A stretch of 64,000 nucleotides of DNA from Microbispora siamensis (GCF_016863095.1 NZ_BOOF01000044.1:1-64000); one strand, 5' to 3'; shown: positions 41,729 to 51,101, numbered from the stretch's first letter. The notes: a model not told the origin generated them from the sequence alone. Program-made: numbers and translations.

Positions 41729-44144
41729 CTGTTCCTCCCTGCTCGGGGCCAGCCGGTCGCACCTCCACGGGAGTGACCAGCCGCCGGCCGCGGCCGACGT
41801 GGCGCAGCGGGCCGGTCAGCCGTACGCGGCCCCGGCACGGCAGGTCCGACGCGGAGGTGCCGACGAACACCTCGATGTCTCCGGGCTCGACGATCCGCCG
41901 CAGGTCGCGGCCGGTGAAGGCGGTCCTGTCCGCGTGCACGGCGAAGGTCGCCCGCGCGCTCTCGCCGGGCTCCAGCCGCACCCGGGCGAACCCGGCGAGC
42001 TGCCGCACCGGCCTGGTCACCTGGGCCAGCACGTCGTGCAGGTAGAGCTGGACGACCTCTTCGCCCGCCCGGTCCCCGGTGTTGCGCACGCGCACCGACA
42101 CGGTGAACTCCCCGTCGGTGGGCACCTCCGCGTCGCTGATCTCCAGGTCGCCGACCTCGAAGGTGGTGTAGGAGGAGCCGTAGCCGAACGGGAACAGCGG
42201 CGTCGGGTCGAGGTTGCTGATGCCGTGGCTGTCGGAGCCCAGCGGCGGCTGCAGGTAGGTGCCCGGCTGCCCGCCCGGGGTCCGCGGGATCTGCACCGGC
42301 AGCTTCCCGCTGGGCTGCACCCGGCCGGACAGGACGCCGGCGATGGCCGCCCCACCCTCCTCGCCCGGCATGAACGCCTGGACGAGCGCGGCGGCCCGGT
42401 CACGCACCCGCCCCAGCGCGTACGGCCGGCCCGACACGACGACCACCACGACCGGCGTGCCCGTGGCGGCCAGCGCGAGCAGCAGGTCCTCCTGCGCCCC
42501 CGGCAGCCGCAGGTCCTCGGCGTCGCAGCCCTCACCCGAGGTGCCCTGCCCGAACAGCCCGGCGAGGTCGCCGACGACGGCCACGCACAGGTCGGACTCG
42601 CGGGCGGCCGTGAGCGCGGCGGCGAAGCCGGACCGGTCCTCGTCCCGCCAGTCGCAGCCCCGCTCGTGGACGATCTCGGCATCCGGCAGCTCGGCCCGCA
42701 GCGCGTCGAGCAGGCTGGGCGCCTCAACGCCGAGCCCGAGGCCCGGGTGGCGCGGCAGCACGTGGTTGGGGAAGGCGTAGCAGCCCATGAACGTACGCGG
42801 GTCGTCGGCGCAGGGCCCGACCACGGCCACCCGGCGCGGTCCCGGGCGTCCCTCCCCGAGCAGCGGCAGCGCGTCGCCCGCGTCGAGCAGCACGATCGAC
42901 CGCTCGGCCAGCTCCCTGGCCAGCGCCCGGTTGGCGGGCGAGTCGAGGTCCACCGCGTCCGCGCCGGCCACCGACCCCTCCGGCGTCCAGTCCGGGTCGA
43001 GCAGCCCGAGCTGCACCTTCTGGGTGAGCAGGCGGCGCGCGGCCCGGTCCACCAGTTCCTCGGGCAGCTCGCCCCGCCGCACCCGCTCGGCCAGGTGCTG
43101 GCCGAAGCCGAGCGTGTCGGGCAGCTCGACATCGAGGCCGGCGGTCAGCGCGAGCACCCCGGCCTCCTCGTGGTCCGCGGCGACCTGGTGCATCTTCGCG
43201 AGGAACGCGATCGCCCAGTAGTCCGACACGACCGTGCCGGTGAACCCCCACTCGTCGCGCAGCACCTCGGTCAGCAGCCAGGGGTCGGCGGCGGCGGGCA
43301 CGCCGTCCACGTCCGAGTAGGAGTTCATGACCGAGCGCGCGCCGCCCTCGGCGATGGCGGTCTCGAACGTCGGCAGGATCATGTCCATGAGCTCGCGCCG
43401 GCCCATCGGGACCGGGCCGTGGTTGCGGGCCGCCCGCGACGCGGAGTAACCGGCGAAGTGCTTGAGTGTGGCGATGACCCCGGCGTTCTCCAGGCCGCGC
43501 ACGTAGGCCGCGCCGAGCGTCGCGACGAGGTACGGATCCTCGCCCATGGTCTCCTCGACCCGGCCCCAGCGGTAGTCGCGCACCACGTCAAGCACCGGCG
43601 ACAGGCCCTGGTGGGCGCCCACGGCGCGCATGTCCCTGCCGATGGCGGCGGCCATCCGCTCCACCAGTTCGGGGTCGAAGGTCGCGCCCCAGGCGATGGC
43701 CGCCGGGTAGACGGTCGCGCCGTAGGTGGTGAAACCGGTCAGGCACTCCTCGTGGACCAGTGCGGGGATGCCGAGCCGGGAATGCTTCATCACCTCGCGT
43801 TGCAGCCGCACCACCTCCGCCGCGCCCTCCACCGCCGTCACCGGAGCGCTGCCGAAAACCCGTGTCAGGTGACCGAGCCCGTGGCGTGCGGCCTCCTCGA
43901 TGGGCACCGTCCCCGAGGCGGCGAAGACGTCCTGCATGGGGGCCACGTTGTGCGCGTTGTCGGGCTCCACCTCCTCCGGAGACTGCATGTCGTTGCCGAT
44001 CCACCGGCTGCCGAGCTGGCCGACCTTCTCCTCAAGGGTCATCTCCGCGAGGAGGGCCTCGACCCGGTCGGCCACGGGGAGTGCCGGGTCCTGCCACGCC
44101 CGGAGCGTCCCGTCCGCCGCGTGCGTCCGATCTGGGGCCGTCAT
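41712..44144 (-). CDS. Glycoside hydrolase family 3, likely intracellular beta-xylosidase/beta-glucosidase
   Basis: The 810-residue enzyme has the GH3 N-terminal barrel (TLEEKVGQL, then TLKHFAGYSASRAARN), nucleophile Asp in GTVVSDYWAI (about residue 305), the C-terminal sandwich, and a fibronectin-III-like tail. There is no signal peptide, so it cleaves imported oligosaccharides in the cytoplasm. Locus order (LacI, GH3, divergent sugar importer) matches the Streptomyces bxl xylobiose system; cellobiose remains an alternative. Confidence 0.92.
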   Translation of the reverse strand: MTAPDRTHAADGTLRAWQDPALPVADRVEALLAEMTLEEKVGQLGSRWIGNDMQSPEEVEPDNAHNVAPMQDVFAASGTVPIEEAARHGLGHLTRVFGSAPVTAVEGAAEVVRLQREVMKHSRLGIPALVHEECLTGFTTYGATVYPAAIAWGATFDPELVERMAAAIGRDMRAVGAHQGLSPVLDVVRDYRWGRVEETMGEDPYLVATLGAAYVRGLENAGVIATLKHFAGYSASRAARNHGPVPMGRRELMDMILPTFETAIAEGGARSVMNSYSDVDGVPAAADPWLLTEVLRDEWGFTGTVVSDYWAIAFLAKMHQVAADHEEAGVLALTAGLDVELPDTLGFGQHLAERVRRGELPEELVDRAARRLLTQKVQLGLLDPDWTPEGSVAGADAVDLDSPANRALARELAERSIVLLDAGDALPLLGEGRPGPRRVAVVGPCADDPRTFMGCYAFPNHVLPRHPGLGLGVEAPSLLDALRAELPDAEIVHERGCDWRDEDRSGFAAALTAARESDLCVAVVGDLAGLFGQGTSGEGCDAEDLRLPGAQEDLLLALAATGTPVVVVVVSGRPYALGRVRDRAAALVQAFMPGEEGGAAIAGVLSGRVQPSGKLPVQIPRTPGGQPGTYLQPPLGSDSHGISNLDPTPLFPFGYGSSYTTFEVGDLEISDAEVPTDGEFTVSVRVRNTGDRAGEEVVQLYLHDVLAQVTRPVRQLAGFARVRLEPGESARATFAVHADRTAFTGRDLRRIVEPGDIEVFVGTSASDLPCRGRVRLTGPLRHVGRGRRLVTPVEVRPAGPEQGGTDAAQS

Positions 44145-44162
44145 CTGCTCTCCTCAAAATGT

Positions 44163-44176
44163 TTCGAAACATTTCG
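44163..44176. promoter_or_regulatory. LacI-type operator 1 (GH3 side)
   Basis: TTCGAAACATTTCG is the exact reverse complement of CGAAATGTTTCGAA at 44345-44358. With its flanks it forms AATGTTTCGAAACATT (44158-44173), an exact 16-bp palindrome. It lies 20 bases upstream of the GH3 start. Confidence 0.85.
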
Positions 44177-44294
44177 GCGTCGCGGGCGGTTCTGTCGGCT
44201 TTCTTTCGACCAACCATGATCACCAGGTGAGACGCCTGTTCGTCGGTACTTTACACATGCCTCACGTTGAGCTGGAGAGGTCGTGAGAGCGCTC

Positions 44295-44323
44295 TTGACA
44301 GTCAGGTATCGCAAATCTAGATT
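44295..44323 (+). promoter_or_regulatory. Sigma-70-type promoter of the sugar ABC operon
   Basis: TTGACA at 44295-44300 and TAGATT at 44318-44323 are separated by exactly 17 bases, the best promoter match in the window. Initiation is expected near 44330. The LacI-type operator lies just downstream, so bound repressor would block elongation or clearance. Confidence 0.7.
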
Positions 44324-44344
44324 GGCGTGCCACGCGGCTTGTGT

Positions 44345-44358
44345 CGAAATGTTTCGAA
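44345..44358. promoter_or_regulatory. LacI-type operator 2 (ABC side)
   Basis: CGAAATGTTTCGAA contains CGAAA-N2-TTTCG with exact arms. It matches operator 1 over all 14 bases in inverted orientation. It lies about 15 bases after the predicted transcription start of the ABC operon. Confidence 0.85.
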
Positions 44359-44481
44359 CGAGCTGACTTCAAGAAGGAGTGGACAGTGGCACTGGGGTGC
44401 CGATCCACGTCGCCCCCGCCGCGTCCGAGAATTTTTCAACGAGCCGCGGCCAGCCTCGGCGTTCGACGTACGGAGATCAGC

Positions 44482-45846
44482 GTGGAGTCCAGGACATCAT
44501 CCCGCCGCACCTTCCTCACCCTCTCCATGGGCCTCCCCCTCGGTGCCGCGTTGGCGGCCTGCGGCACGTCCGGCCCCGCCCCTTCCGGCGGAGGTGCCGG
44601 CGGCGGCGCCACGGGCGGCAGCGGCGGCGGAGGGGCCAAGGCCACCTACTGGTTCCTTCAGGGCCCGCCCGGAGAGGCCCCCCGCACCGCGGCCGTCCAG
44701 CGGTTCAACAAGGCCAACCCCAACGGCCAGATCGAACTGACGACCATCCAGAACGACGCGTATAAGACGAAGATCAAGACCGCGATCGGGGCCAACCAGG
44801 CGCCCACCATCATCTGGGGCTGGGGCGGCGGCGGTCTGCGCAGCTACGTGCAGGCCGGTCAGGTCGAGGACCTCACCTCGTGGTTCGAGCAGAACTCCGC
44901 CGTGAAGGACCGGCTGTTCCCCTCCTCCTTCGGCGCGGCGACGATCGACGGCAAGATCTACGCGATGCCGTGCGAGACGGTGCAGCCGATCGTCCTGTTC
45001 TACAACAAGAAGGTCTTCGAGAAGGTCGGGGCGCAGCCGCCGCAGTCGTACGGCGACATCCTCGACCTGGTGAAGAAGTTCAACGCGGCGGGGATCGCGC
45101 CGTTCTCCCTGGCCGGCCAGTCGCGCTGGACGAACATGATGTGGCTGGAGTTCCTCTTCGACCGCATCGGCGGTCCCGAGGTGTTCCAGGCCGTCTTCGA
45201 CGGCGAGAAGGACGCCTGGAACAACCCCGCCTCCATCGAGGCCCTGACCAAGATGCAGGAGCTCATCAAGGCCAACGCGTTCATCAAGGGCTTCTCCTCC
45301 ATCACCGCCGACTCCAACGCCGACCAGGCGCTGCTGTACACCGGCAAGGCCGCGATGATGCTGCACGGCAGCTGGTCGTACGGCATCCAGCAGGCGCAGG
45401 GCGGAGACATCGTCCCCAGCGGCGGCCTCGGCTGGATGAACTTCCCGCCTGTCGACGGCGGCAAGGGCGACCCGAGCGACACCGTCGGCAACCCCGGCCA
45501 GTACCTGTCGATCTCATCGAAGGCGACGCCCGAGCAGAAGGAGATCGCCAAGAAGTTCTTCGCCACCGGAGTCCTCGACGACCAGGAGCAGAAGGACTGG
45601 GTCGGCACCGGCGGTGTGCCGATCGTCAAGGGCTCCGACAAGCTGTTCGCCGGGTCCAAGGACGCCGAGTTCCTGAACTTCATCTACGGCGTCGCCAGCA
45701 ACGCCAAGGTGTTCGCGCAGAGCTGGGACCAGGCGCTCAGCCCGACCGCGGCCGAGGTGCTGCTGGACAACATCGCCAAGCTGTTCCAGCTGTCGATCTC
45801 GCCGCAGCAGTTCGCGACGAACATGAACGCGGTCATCGGTAAGTAA
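44482..45846 (+). CDS. Sugar ABC transporter substrate-binding lipoprotein (Tat-exported)
   Basis: The 454-residue protein begins with a twin-arginine signal (SRRTFLTL) and a lipobox LAAC, then a Gly-rich linker and an SBP family 1 domain. GTG at 44482 is chosen over the longer frame because GGAG is six bases upstream and the signal then begins directly. Features such as APFSLAGQSRWTN and AAMMLHGSWS are usual in actinomycete BxlE/CebE-type proteins binding xylo- or cello-oligosaccharides. Confidence 0.93.
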   Translation: MESRTSSRRTFLTLSMGLPLGAALAACGTSGPAPSGGGAGGGATGGSGGGGAKATYWFLQGPPGEAPRTAAVQRFNKANPNGQIELTTIQNDAYKTKIKTAIGANQAPTIIWGWGGGGLRSYVQAGQVEDLTSWFEQNSAVKDRLFPSSFGAATIDGKIYAMPCETVQPIVLFYNKKVFEKVGAQPPQSYGDILDLVKKFNAAGIAPFSLAGQSRWTNMMWLEFLFDRIGGPEVFQAVFDGEKDAWNNPASIEALTKMQELIKANAFIKGFSSITADSNADQALLYTGKAAMMLHGSWSYGIQQAQGGDIVPSGGLGWMNFPPVDGGKGDPSDTVGNPGQYLSISSKATPEQKEIAKKFFATGVLDDQEQKDWVGTGGVPIVKGSDKLFAGSKDAEFLNFIYGVASNAKVFAQSWDQALSPTAAEVLLDNIAKLFQLSISPQQFATNMNAVIGK

Positions 45847-45848
45847 GC

Positions 45849-46769
45849 ATGTCCGCTATCTCTGCTCGAAGGACGTCGTCCGCCGCCGCGCACAAGGCGC
45901 GCGGCGGCGCCGTCCTGCCGTGGCTCGCCCTGCCGGCCCTGCTGGCCTTCGCGGCCTTCGCGCTGATTCCGCTGATCGGGGTCCTGCTGCTCAGCTTCAC
46001 GTCCTGGGACACGCTGGGCGAGATCAAGCTGACCGGGCTCGAGAGCTGGCGGGCGGTGCTCTCCGACCCCGGCCTGCCGCACGCGCTGTGGGTGACGTTC
46101 CTGATCACGGCGCTCTCCTGGGCGGTCCAGACACCGGCCAGCATTCTGATCGGGGTGTTCCTGGCGGGCCGTCAGCGCTACCGCGAACTGCTCGCGGTGC
46201 TGTACTTCATCCCGCTGCTGCTCAGCTCGGCGGCCATCGCGATCACCTTCAAGGCGCTGCTCGACCCGAACTTCGGACTCGGCGCGGGGCTGCACATCGA
46301 CCTGCTCAACCAGGACTGGCTCGGCACGCCCAGCCTCGCCATGGGCGTCGTGATCTTCATCGTGTCCTGGCAGTTCATCCCGTTCCACGCGCTGCTCTAC
46401 CAGGGCGGCGTGCGGCAGATCCCGCGTTCGCTCTACGAGGCCGCGGAGCTGGACGGCGCGGGACGGGTCCGCATGTTCTTCAACATCACCCTGCCCCAGC
46501 TCAAGTACACCGCCATCACGTCCTCCACGCTGATGGTCGTCGGCTCCCTGACGTTCTTCGACCTGATCTTCGTGCTGACCGAGGGCGGTCCCGGCGACGC
46601 CACCCGCGCGCTCGCCCTGGACATGTACAAGCGCGGCATCCAGGCCAACCTCATGGGACAGGCCTGTGTGATCGGTGTCATCCTCGTTCTCGTGGGCCTC
46701 GCTCTGGCGCTGCTGCTGCGCCGGCTGGGCGGCCGCAACCCCAACGCCAGCCAGCTGGAAGGGGCCTGA
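45849..46769 (+). CDS. Sugar ABC transporter permease (MalF-like)
   Basis: The 306-residue protein has about six helices and the EAA loop LYEAAELDGAGRVRMFFNITLP. It starts two bases after the lipoprotein stop. It forms the channel with the next gene product. Confidence 0.95.
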   Translation: MSAISARRTSSAAAHKARGGAVLPWLALPALLAFAAFALIPLIGVLLLSFTSWDTLGEIKLTGLESWRAVLSDPGLPHALWVTFLITALSWAVQTPASILIGVFLAGRQRYRELLAVLYFIPLLLSSAAIAITFKALLDPNFGLGAGLHIDLLNQDWLGTPSLAMGVVIFIVSWQFIPFHALLYQGGVRQIPRSLYEAAELDGAGRVRMFFNITLPQLKYTAITSSTLMVVGSLTFFDLIFVLTEGGPGDATRALALDMYKRGIQANLMGQACVIGVILVLVGLALALLLRRLGGRNPNASQLEGA

Positions 46770-46771
46770 CC

Positions 46772-47677
46772 GTGACCGCGACCCACACCTCGAGGGCGGC
46801 CCAGCGCACCGCGGCGCCGGGGGCGCACGGACGCCGCCGGCCGAAGACGACCTCCCAGCGCCCCAACTGGCTTGCCGGGCTGATGGGCTGGCTGTGGCTG
46901 GCCGTAGTGATCATTCCGATCTACTGGATCGTGATCACCAGCTTCAAGACGCAGTCCAACTACTACATCACCAACCCGCTGGTGCCGCCCAGCGATCCGA
47001 CCCTCGACAACTACCGGCTCGTGCTCGACCTGGACTTCCCGCTGTACTTCCTCAACAGCCTCCTCGTCGCCATCGGCACGGTCATCCCTTCGGTCCTGTT
47101 CGCGTTCATGGCGGCGTACGCGATCGTCCGGAGCGCCGGCGCCAGCCGCTTCCTCCGCGGGGTGAACTCGCTGTTCCTCATGGGTCTGGCCATCCCGCTG
47201 CAGGCGACGGTCATCCCGGTCTACCTGCTGATCATCAAGCTGCACCTCTACGACTCGCTGACGGCGCTGATCCTGCCGTCGGTCGCCTTCGCGATCCCGC
47301 TGTCGGTGCTGGTGCTGGCCAACTTCATCAGGGACGTGCCCAAGGAACTGTTCGAGTCGATGCGGATGGACGGCGCGACCGAGTGGAAGACCCTGTGGGG
47401 CCTGGCCTTCCCGCTCACCCGGCCGGCCGTGGTGACGGTGTCGATCTACAACGCGCTGCAGGTCTGGAACGGGTTCCTGCTGCCGCTGATCCTCACCCAG
47501 AGCCCCGACAAGCGCACGCTGCCGCTGGCGCTGGCGGCGTTCCAGGGCGGGCCGTACGGTGTGAACGTGCCCGCCGTGCTGGCCTCCGTCGTGCTGACCA
47601 TCCTGCCGATGCTGATCCTCTACACGGTCGGCCGTCGTCAGCTGCTCAGCGGCCTGACCGCCGGTTTCGGCAAGTAG
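46772..47677 (+). CDS. Sugar ABC transporter permease (MalG-like)
   Basis: The 301-residue protein has about six helices and the loop LFESMRMDGATEWKTLWGLA. It starts with GTG two bases after the previous stop and ends the operon. No ATPase gene follows; in Streptomyces the shared ATPase MsiK energises such importers, and the same is likely here. Confidence 0.94.
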   Translation: MTATHTSRAAQRTAAPGAHGRRRPKTTSQRPNWLAGLMGWLWLAVVIIPIYWIVITSFKTQSNYYITNPLVPPSDPTLDNYRLVLDLDFPLYFLNSLLVAIGTVIPSVLFAFMAAYAIVRSAGASRFLRGVNSLFLMGLAIPLQATVIPVYLLIIKLHLYDSLTALILPSVAFAIPLSVLVLANFIRDVPKELFESMRMDGATEWKTLWGLAFPLTRPAVVTVSIYNALQVWNGFLLPLILTQSPDKRTLPLALAAFQGGPYGVNVPAVLASVVLTILPMLILYTVGRRQLLSGLTAGFGK

Positions 47678-47686
47678 GCCGAGGTT

Positions 47687-49156
47687 TCACGCCCCGCCGT
47701 ACAGACGGCCCAGGTCGACGAGTTCCACGTCGGGCCGTCTGTCGGCGAGGCGGACCAGCGCGGCCGAGAACCCCGAGCGGGCGAACAGGAGCAGCTTGGG
47801 CAGGGCGGTGACCTTGCCACTGGGCAGTAGTCCGCGCAGGTGTTCCAGGCGTTCCAACTGAGGGACGTCGACAGGGGCTTCGGTGCTCTTGGCCTCGCCG
47901 ATCGCGGTGATCCGGTCGGCGGCGAACGAGGCGGACTCCGTGACGACGACGTCGAGCTCATGTCCCCGGCGGTGCTCCCGGCACGGAAGTTCCGTCGGAC
48001 GCACCGCGCTCGCGACCCCGCCGAGGGTGTCCGGTGAGGCGTGCTCGAAGCACCACTGCCGCGCGAGGTCCTCGAAATGCGCGCCGTAAATCTGCGAGGC
48101 GACGGTGTCCGCGTTGGCCTTCCAGACACGCTCGGCCCGCCCGGCCACCAGTTCGGGCTCGTGGCGTTGGATGACGAGCCGGTGCAGGCGCACGACGGGC
48201 TCGGCGATTCGGTAGACGCTGCGCTTGCCCCGCAGGGCGTCGTCGATGTGTTCGATCAGCCCGATGTCCTCAAGGCCCGTCAGCAGGTGGGCGAGGGCGC
48301 TGCTGGGCCGCCCCAGCGCCGCCGCTATCTCCGAGCGCCGATGGTTGCCGGCGCTGATCGCGCTCAACGTGGCCGAGTACGAGGTCGGATCGGCGATTGA
48401 GGGCTCCTCCCGAAGCAGCAGGCCGCCTTCGCGGAACATCGCGGAGGCCGGGTTCAGCAGGCGCCGCTGAACCCAGCGGTCGAACTCGGCGATTCCGGCG
48501 GGCCCGGATCCCCCACTCATCTCCAGGTAGGCAGGGGTTCCACCGAGCAGGGCGTGCAGCCGGAACGCCAGCTCCGGATCGTGATCCACCCCCCAGAACG
48601 CCGCGGCCTCCCGGAACCTGAAGGGGCGGACCACCAGCTCCATGGCGGCACGGCCACGCAGGGGCGCACCCCCGGAGAGCAACTGCGCCATGGTCGTCAA
48701 CGCGCTGCCGCACAGGATCATCCGGGTCCGGGTGTGTTGCTTCGCGTAGCTCAACGGGCTGAGCGCCTGCTGAAGGTAGGAGGGCAGCGCGGGCGTCACC
48801 GAGACGAGATAGGGAAACTCATCGATGATCAGGGGGGTGGCCCGGTCCTCCCCGAGCCGGAGCAGCTCGTCGATGGCTTCACGCCACGTGCGGAAGGCGA
48901 CGGGCTGTCGCAGGCCACGATGAGCGGCATAGGCCGCCCCGAGGTCGGCGAGGTTCTGCGCCTCGGTCTGCTGCGTCGCGCCGAACAGGAACCCGCCGGT
49001 CTGCTGGGCAAGCAGTTCGAGCATGAGGGTCTTACCCTGACGGCGGCGGCCGTAGACCAACCCGAGCGTCGCCCCGGACATGGGGGACGCGACGAAGTCG
49101 GCGAGGTTCTCCCACTCGGTGTCCCGGCCGAACAGGCGTTCCGGCTTCTCCAGCAA
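47687..49156 (-). CDS. Archaeal-type AAA ATPase with DUF234 C-terminal domain
   Basis: The 489-residue protein has an ATPase_2 domain (Walker A GRRRQGKT, Walker B LIIDEFPYL, sensor ILCGSAL) followed by a winged-helix segment (RRSEIAAALGRPSSALAHLL) and a DUF234/nuclease-like end with ELDVVVTE and IGEAKST, which resembles a PD-(D/E)xK core. Family members are scattered among archaea and bacteria and have no settled function. It converges on the sugar permease gene. Its promoter has an A/T-rich palindrome, suggesting local repression. Confidence 0.87.
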   Translation of the reverse strand: MLEKPERLFGRDTEWENLADFVASPMSGATLGLVYGRRRQGKTLMLELLAQQTGGFLFGATQQTEAQNLADLGAAYAAHRGLRQPVAFRTWREAIDELLRLGEDRATPLIIDEFPYLVSVTPALPSYLQQALSPLSYAKQHTRTRMILCGSALTTMAQLLSGGAPLRGRAAMELVVRPFRFREAAAFWGVDHDPELAFRLHALLGGTPAYLEMSGGSGPAGIAEFDRWVQRRLLNPASAMFREGGLLLREEPSIADPTSYSATLSAISAGNHRRSEIAAALGRPSSALAHLLTGLEDIGLIEHIDDALRGKRSVYRIAEPVVRLHRLVIQRHEPELVAGRAERVWKANADTVASQIYGAHFEDLARQWCFEHASPDTLGGVASAVRPTELPCREHRRGHELDVVVTESASFAADRITAIGEAKSTEAPVDVPQLERLEHLRGLLPSGKVTALPKLLLFARSGFSAALVRLADRRPDVELVDLGRLYGGA

Positions 49157-49182
49157 CGGCTGCTCCTTACACGGGAACGCTA

Positions 49183-49217
49183 ATGATAGCTGTAACTATC
49201 ATAGGCAGAGCTATCAT
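49183..49217. promoter_or_regulatory. A/T-rich palindrome and half site upstream of the AAA ATPase gene
   Basis: ATGATAGCTGTAACTATCAT (49183-49202) has exact seven-base arms around six bases. A further half, CTATCAT, lies at 49211-49217, so AATGATAGCT (49182-49191) also pairs with AGCTATCATT (49209-49218). The element lies 27 bases before the ATPase start. Its composition is unlike the surrounding DNA. Confidence 0.6.
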
Positions 49218-49286
49218 TCCTTCCCGCCCTGCCCCTTTTGGGTCTTGTACGGCCGTCTTTCCGGGGCTACGCTCGCGCCAAAACTA

Positions 49287-49303
49287 TTAGGAAACTTTCC
49301 TAA
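49287..49303. promoter_or_regulatory. 17-bp palindrome upstream of the chitinase gene
   Basis: TTAGGAAACTTTCCTAA has exact eight-base arms around one C. It lies 86 bases before the chitinase ATG. Its shape suits a repressor controlling an extracellular polysaccharide-degrading enzyme. Confidence 0.65.
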
Positions 49304-49388
49304 GGAAGGGAAGGCCACGCGACCGGCCGTCGTGTCACCCGACGCCTCCTCGCGGACGCCGATCGGCACCCCCGGAAGGACGGCATTG

Positions 49389-51101
49389 ATGAAGAAACGG
49401 CTGCTCAGCGCGCTGTTGCTCGCGTTGGGTCTCTGCCTCGCAGGAGTCGGGGCGGGCCCCGCCCCGGCGTCGGCGGCGTCCAGTGCGATGCTCGCGTACG
49501 CCGCCTGGGCGCCCAACACCTATTACGCCACCGGGACGCGGGTGACGTACAACGGCGTCGACTACGAGTGCATCCAGGCGCACACGTCGCTGACGGGGTG
49601 GGAGCCGCCGAACGTCCCGGCGCTGTGGAAGGCGCTCGGGAGCGGGGGCGGCGACACGACGGCCCCGTCCGTCCCGGCCGGCCTGCGGGTGACGGGCACC
49701 ACGTCGAGCAGCGTGTCGCTCGCGTGGAACGCCTCCACCGACGACGTCGGCGTGACCGGCTACCAGGTCTACCGCGGCTCGCAGCTCGTCACCACCGTGA
49801 CGGGGACGACGTACACCGACGGCGGCCTGGCCTCGGGCACGACGTACGGCTACACGGTCAGGGCGCGGGACGCGGCGGGCAACGTGTCGGCGGCGAGCGC
49901 CGCCGTCTCGGCCACGACCGCCACCGGTACGGGTACGCCGGGGCAGCCCGGCGCCCCCACGGTGACCGGCAGCACCGACACGTCGATCTCGCTGTCGTGG
50001 ACCGCCTCCAGCGGCACCGTGACCGGCTACCGCGTCTACGAGGGCACGACCCAGCGCGCCCAGGTCACCGGCACCACCGCGACCATCGGCTCGCTCGGCG
50101 CCTGCACCACCCACACCTACACCATCAGGGCGTACAACTCCGCGGGCGAGTCGGCGGCGAGCGCGGCCGTCACCGGCACGACCACCGGCTGCTCCTCGGG
50201 CGGGGCGCTGCCCAAGCACATCCTCACCGGCTACTGGCACAACTTCGTCAACCCCGCCGTCGAGCTCAAGCTTTCGCAGGTGCCGCAGGACTACGACGTG
50301 GTCGCGATCGCGTTCGGAGAGGCGACCAGCACGCCGGGCCAGGTGACGTTCGCCCTCGACTCCGGCCTGTCCACCGCTCTCGGCGGATACACCGAGGCCC
50401 AGTTCAAGGCCGACGTGCAGGCGCTCAGGCAGCGCGGCCAGAAGGTCATCCTCAGCGTCGGCGGCGAGGCGGGCCACGTACAGGTGGCGAGTTCCGGGGC
50501 GGCCACGGCGTTCGCGAACTCGGTCTACTCGATCATGCAGACCTACGGGTTCGACGGCGTCGACATCGACCTGGAGAACGGCCTCAACGCCACTTACATG
50601 GCCCAGGCGCTGCGCGAGCTGCGGGCGAAGGCGGGCTCCGGGCTGATCATCATGATGGCCCCGCAGACCATCGACATGCAGTCGACCGGCATGGAGTATT
50701 TCAAGCTCGCGCTGAACATCAAGGACATCCTCACCGTCGTCAACATGCAGTACTACAACTCCGGCGCGATGCTCGGCTGCGACCAGAAGGTCTACAGCCA
50801 GGGGACGGTGGACTTCATGACCGCGCTGGCCTGCATCCAGCTGCAGAACGGCCTGCGCCCCGACCAGGTCGCGCTCGGCCTGCCCGCCGGTCCCGGCGCG
50901 GCCGGCGGCGGCGTCGTCTCCCCCGGCACGGTCACCAACGCCCTGAACTGCCTGGCGCGGCGCACCAACTGCGGGTCGTTCGTCCCCTCGCAGGCCTACC
51001 CCGACATCCGGGGCGCGATGACCTGGTCGATCAACTGGGACGCCTCGAACAACTGGAGCTTCTCCAGGACCGTCAAGCCGTTCCTCGCCACCCTCCCCTG
51101 A
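49389..51101 (+). CDS. Secreted GH18 chitinase with CBM5/12 and two fibronectin III modules
   Basis: The 570-residue protein has a Sec signal (cleavage after ASA near residue 29), a chitin-binding CBM5/12 module (YAAWAPNTYYATGTRVTYNG then WEPPNVPALWKALG; residues 33-85), two FN3 modules (about 92-178 and 185-268) and a GH18 barrel from about 275. The catalytic motif DGVDIDLEN (about residues 388-396) keeps DxxDxDxE, so it should cleave chitin by substrate-assisted retention. ATG at 49389; the longer frame is not needed. Confidence 0.95.
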   Translation: MKKRLLSALLLALGLCLAGVGAGPAPASAASSAMLAYAAWAPNTYYATGTRVTYNGVDYECIQAHTSLTGWEPPNVPALWKALGSGGGDTTAPSVPAGLRVTGTTSSSVSLAWNASTDDVGVTGYQVYRGSQLVTTVTGTTYTDGGLASGTTYGYTVRARDAAGNVSAASAAVSATTATGTGTPGQPGAPTVTGSTDTSISLSWTASSGTVTGYRVYEGTTQRAQVTGTTATIGSLGACTTHTYTIRAYNSAGESAASAAVTGTTTGCSSGGALPKHILTGYWHNFVNPAVELKLSQVPQDYDVVAIAFGEATSTPGQVTFALDSGLSTALGGYTEAQFKADVQALRQRGQKVILSVGGEAGHVQVASSGAATAFANSVYSIMQTYGFDGVDIDLENGLNATYMAQALRELRAKAGSGLIIMMAPQTIDMQSTGMEYFKLALNIKDILTVVNMQYYNSGAMLGCDQKVYSQGTVDFMTALACIQLQNGLRPDQVALGLPAGPGAAGGGVVSPGTVTNALNCLARRTNCGSFVPSQAYPDIRGAMTWSINWDASNNWSFSRTVKPFLATLP

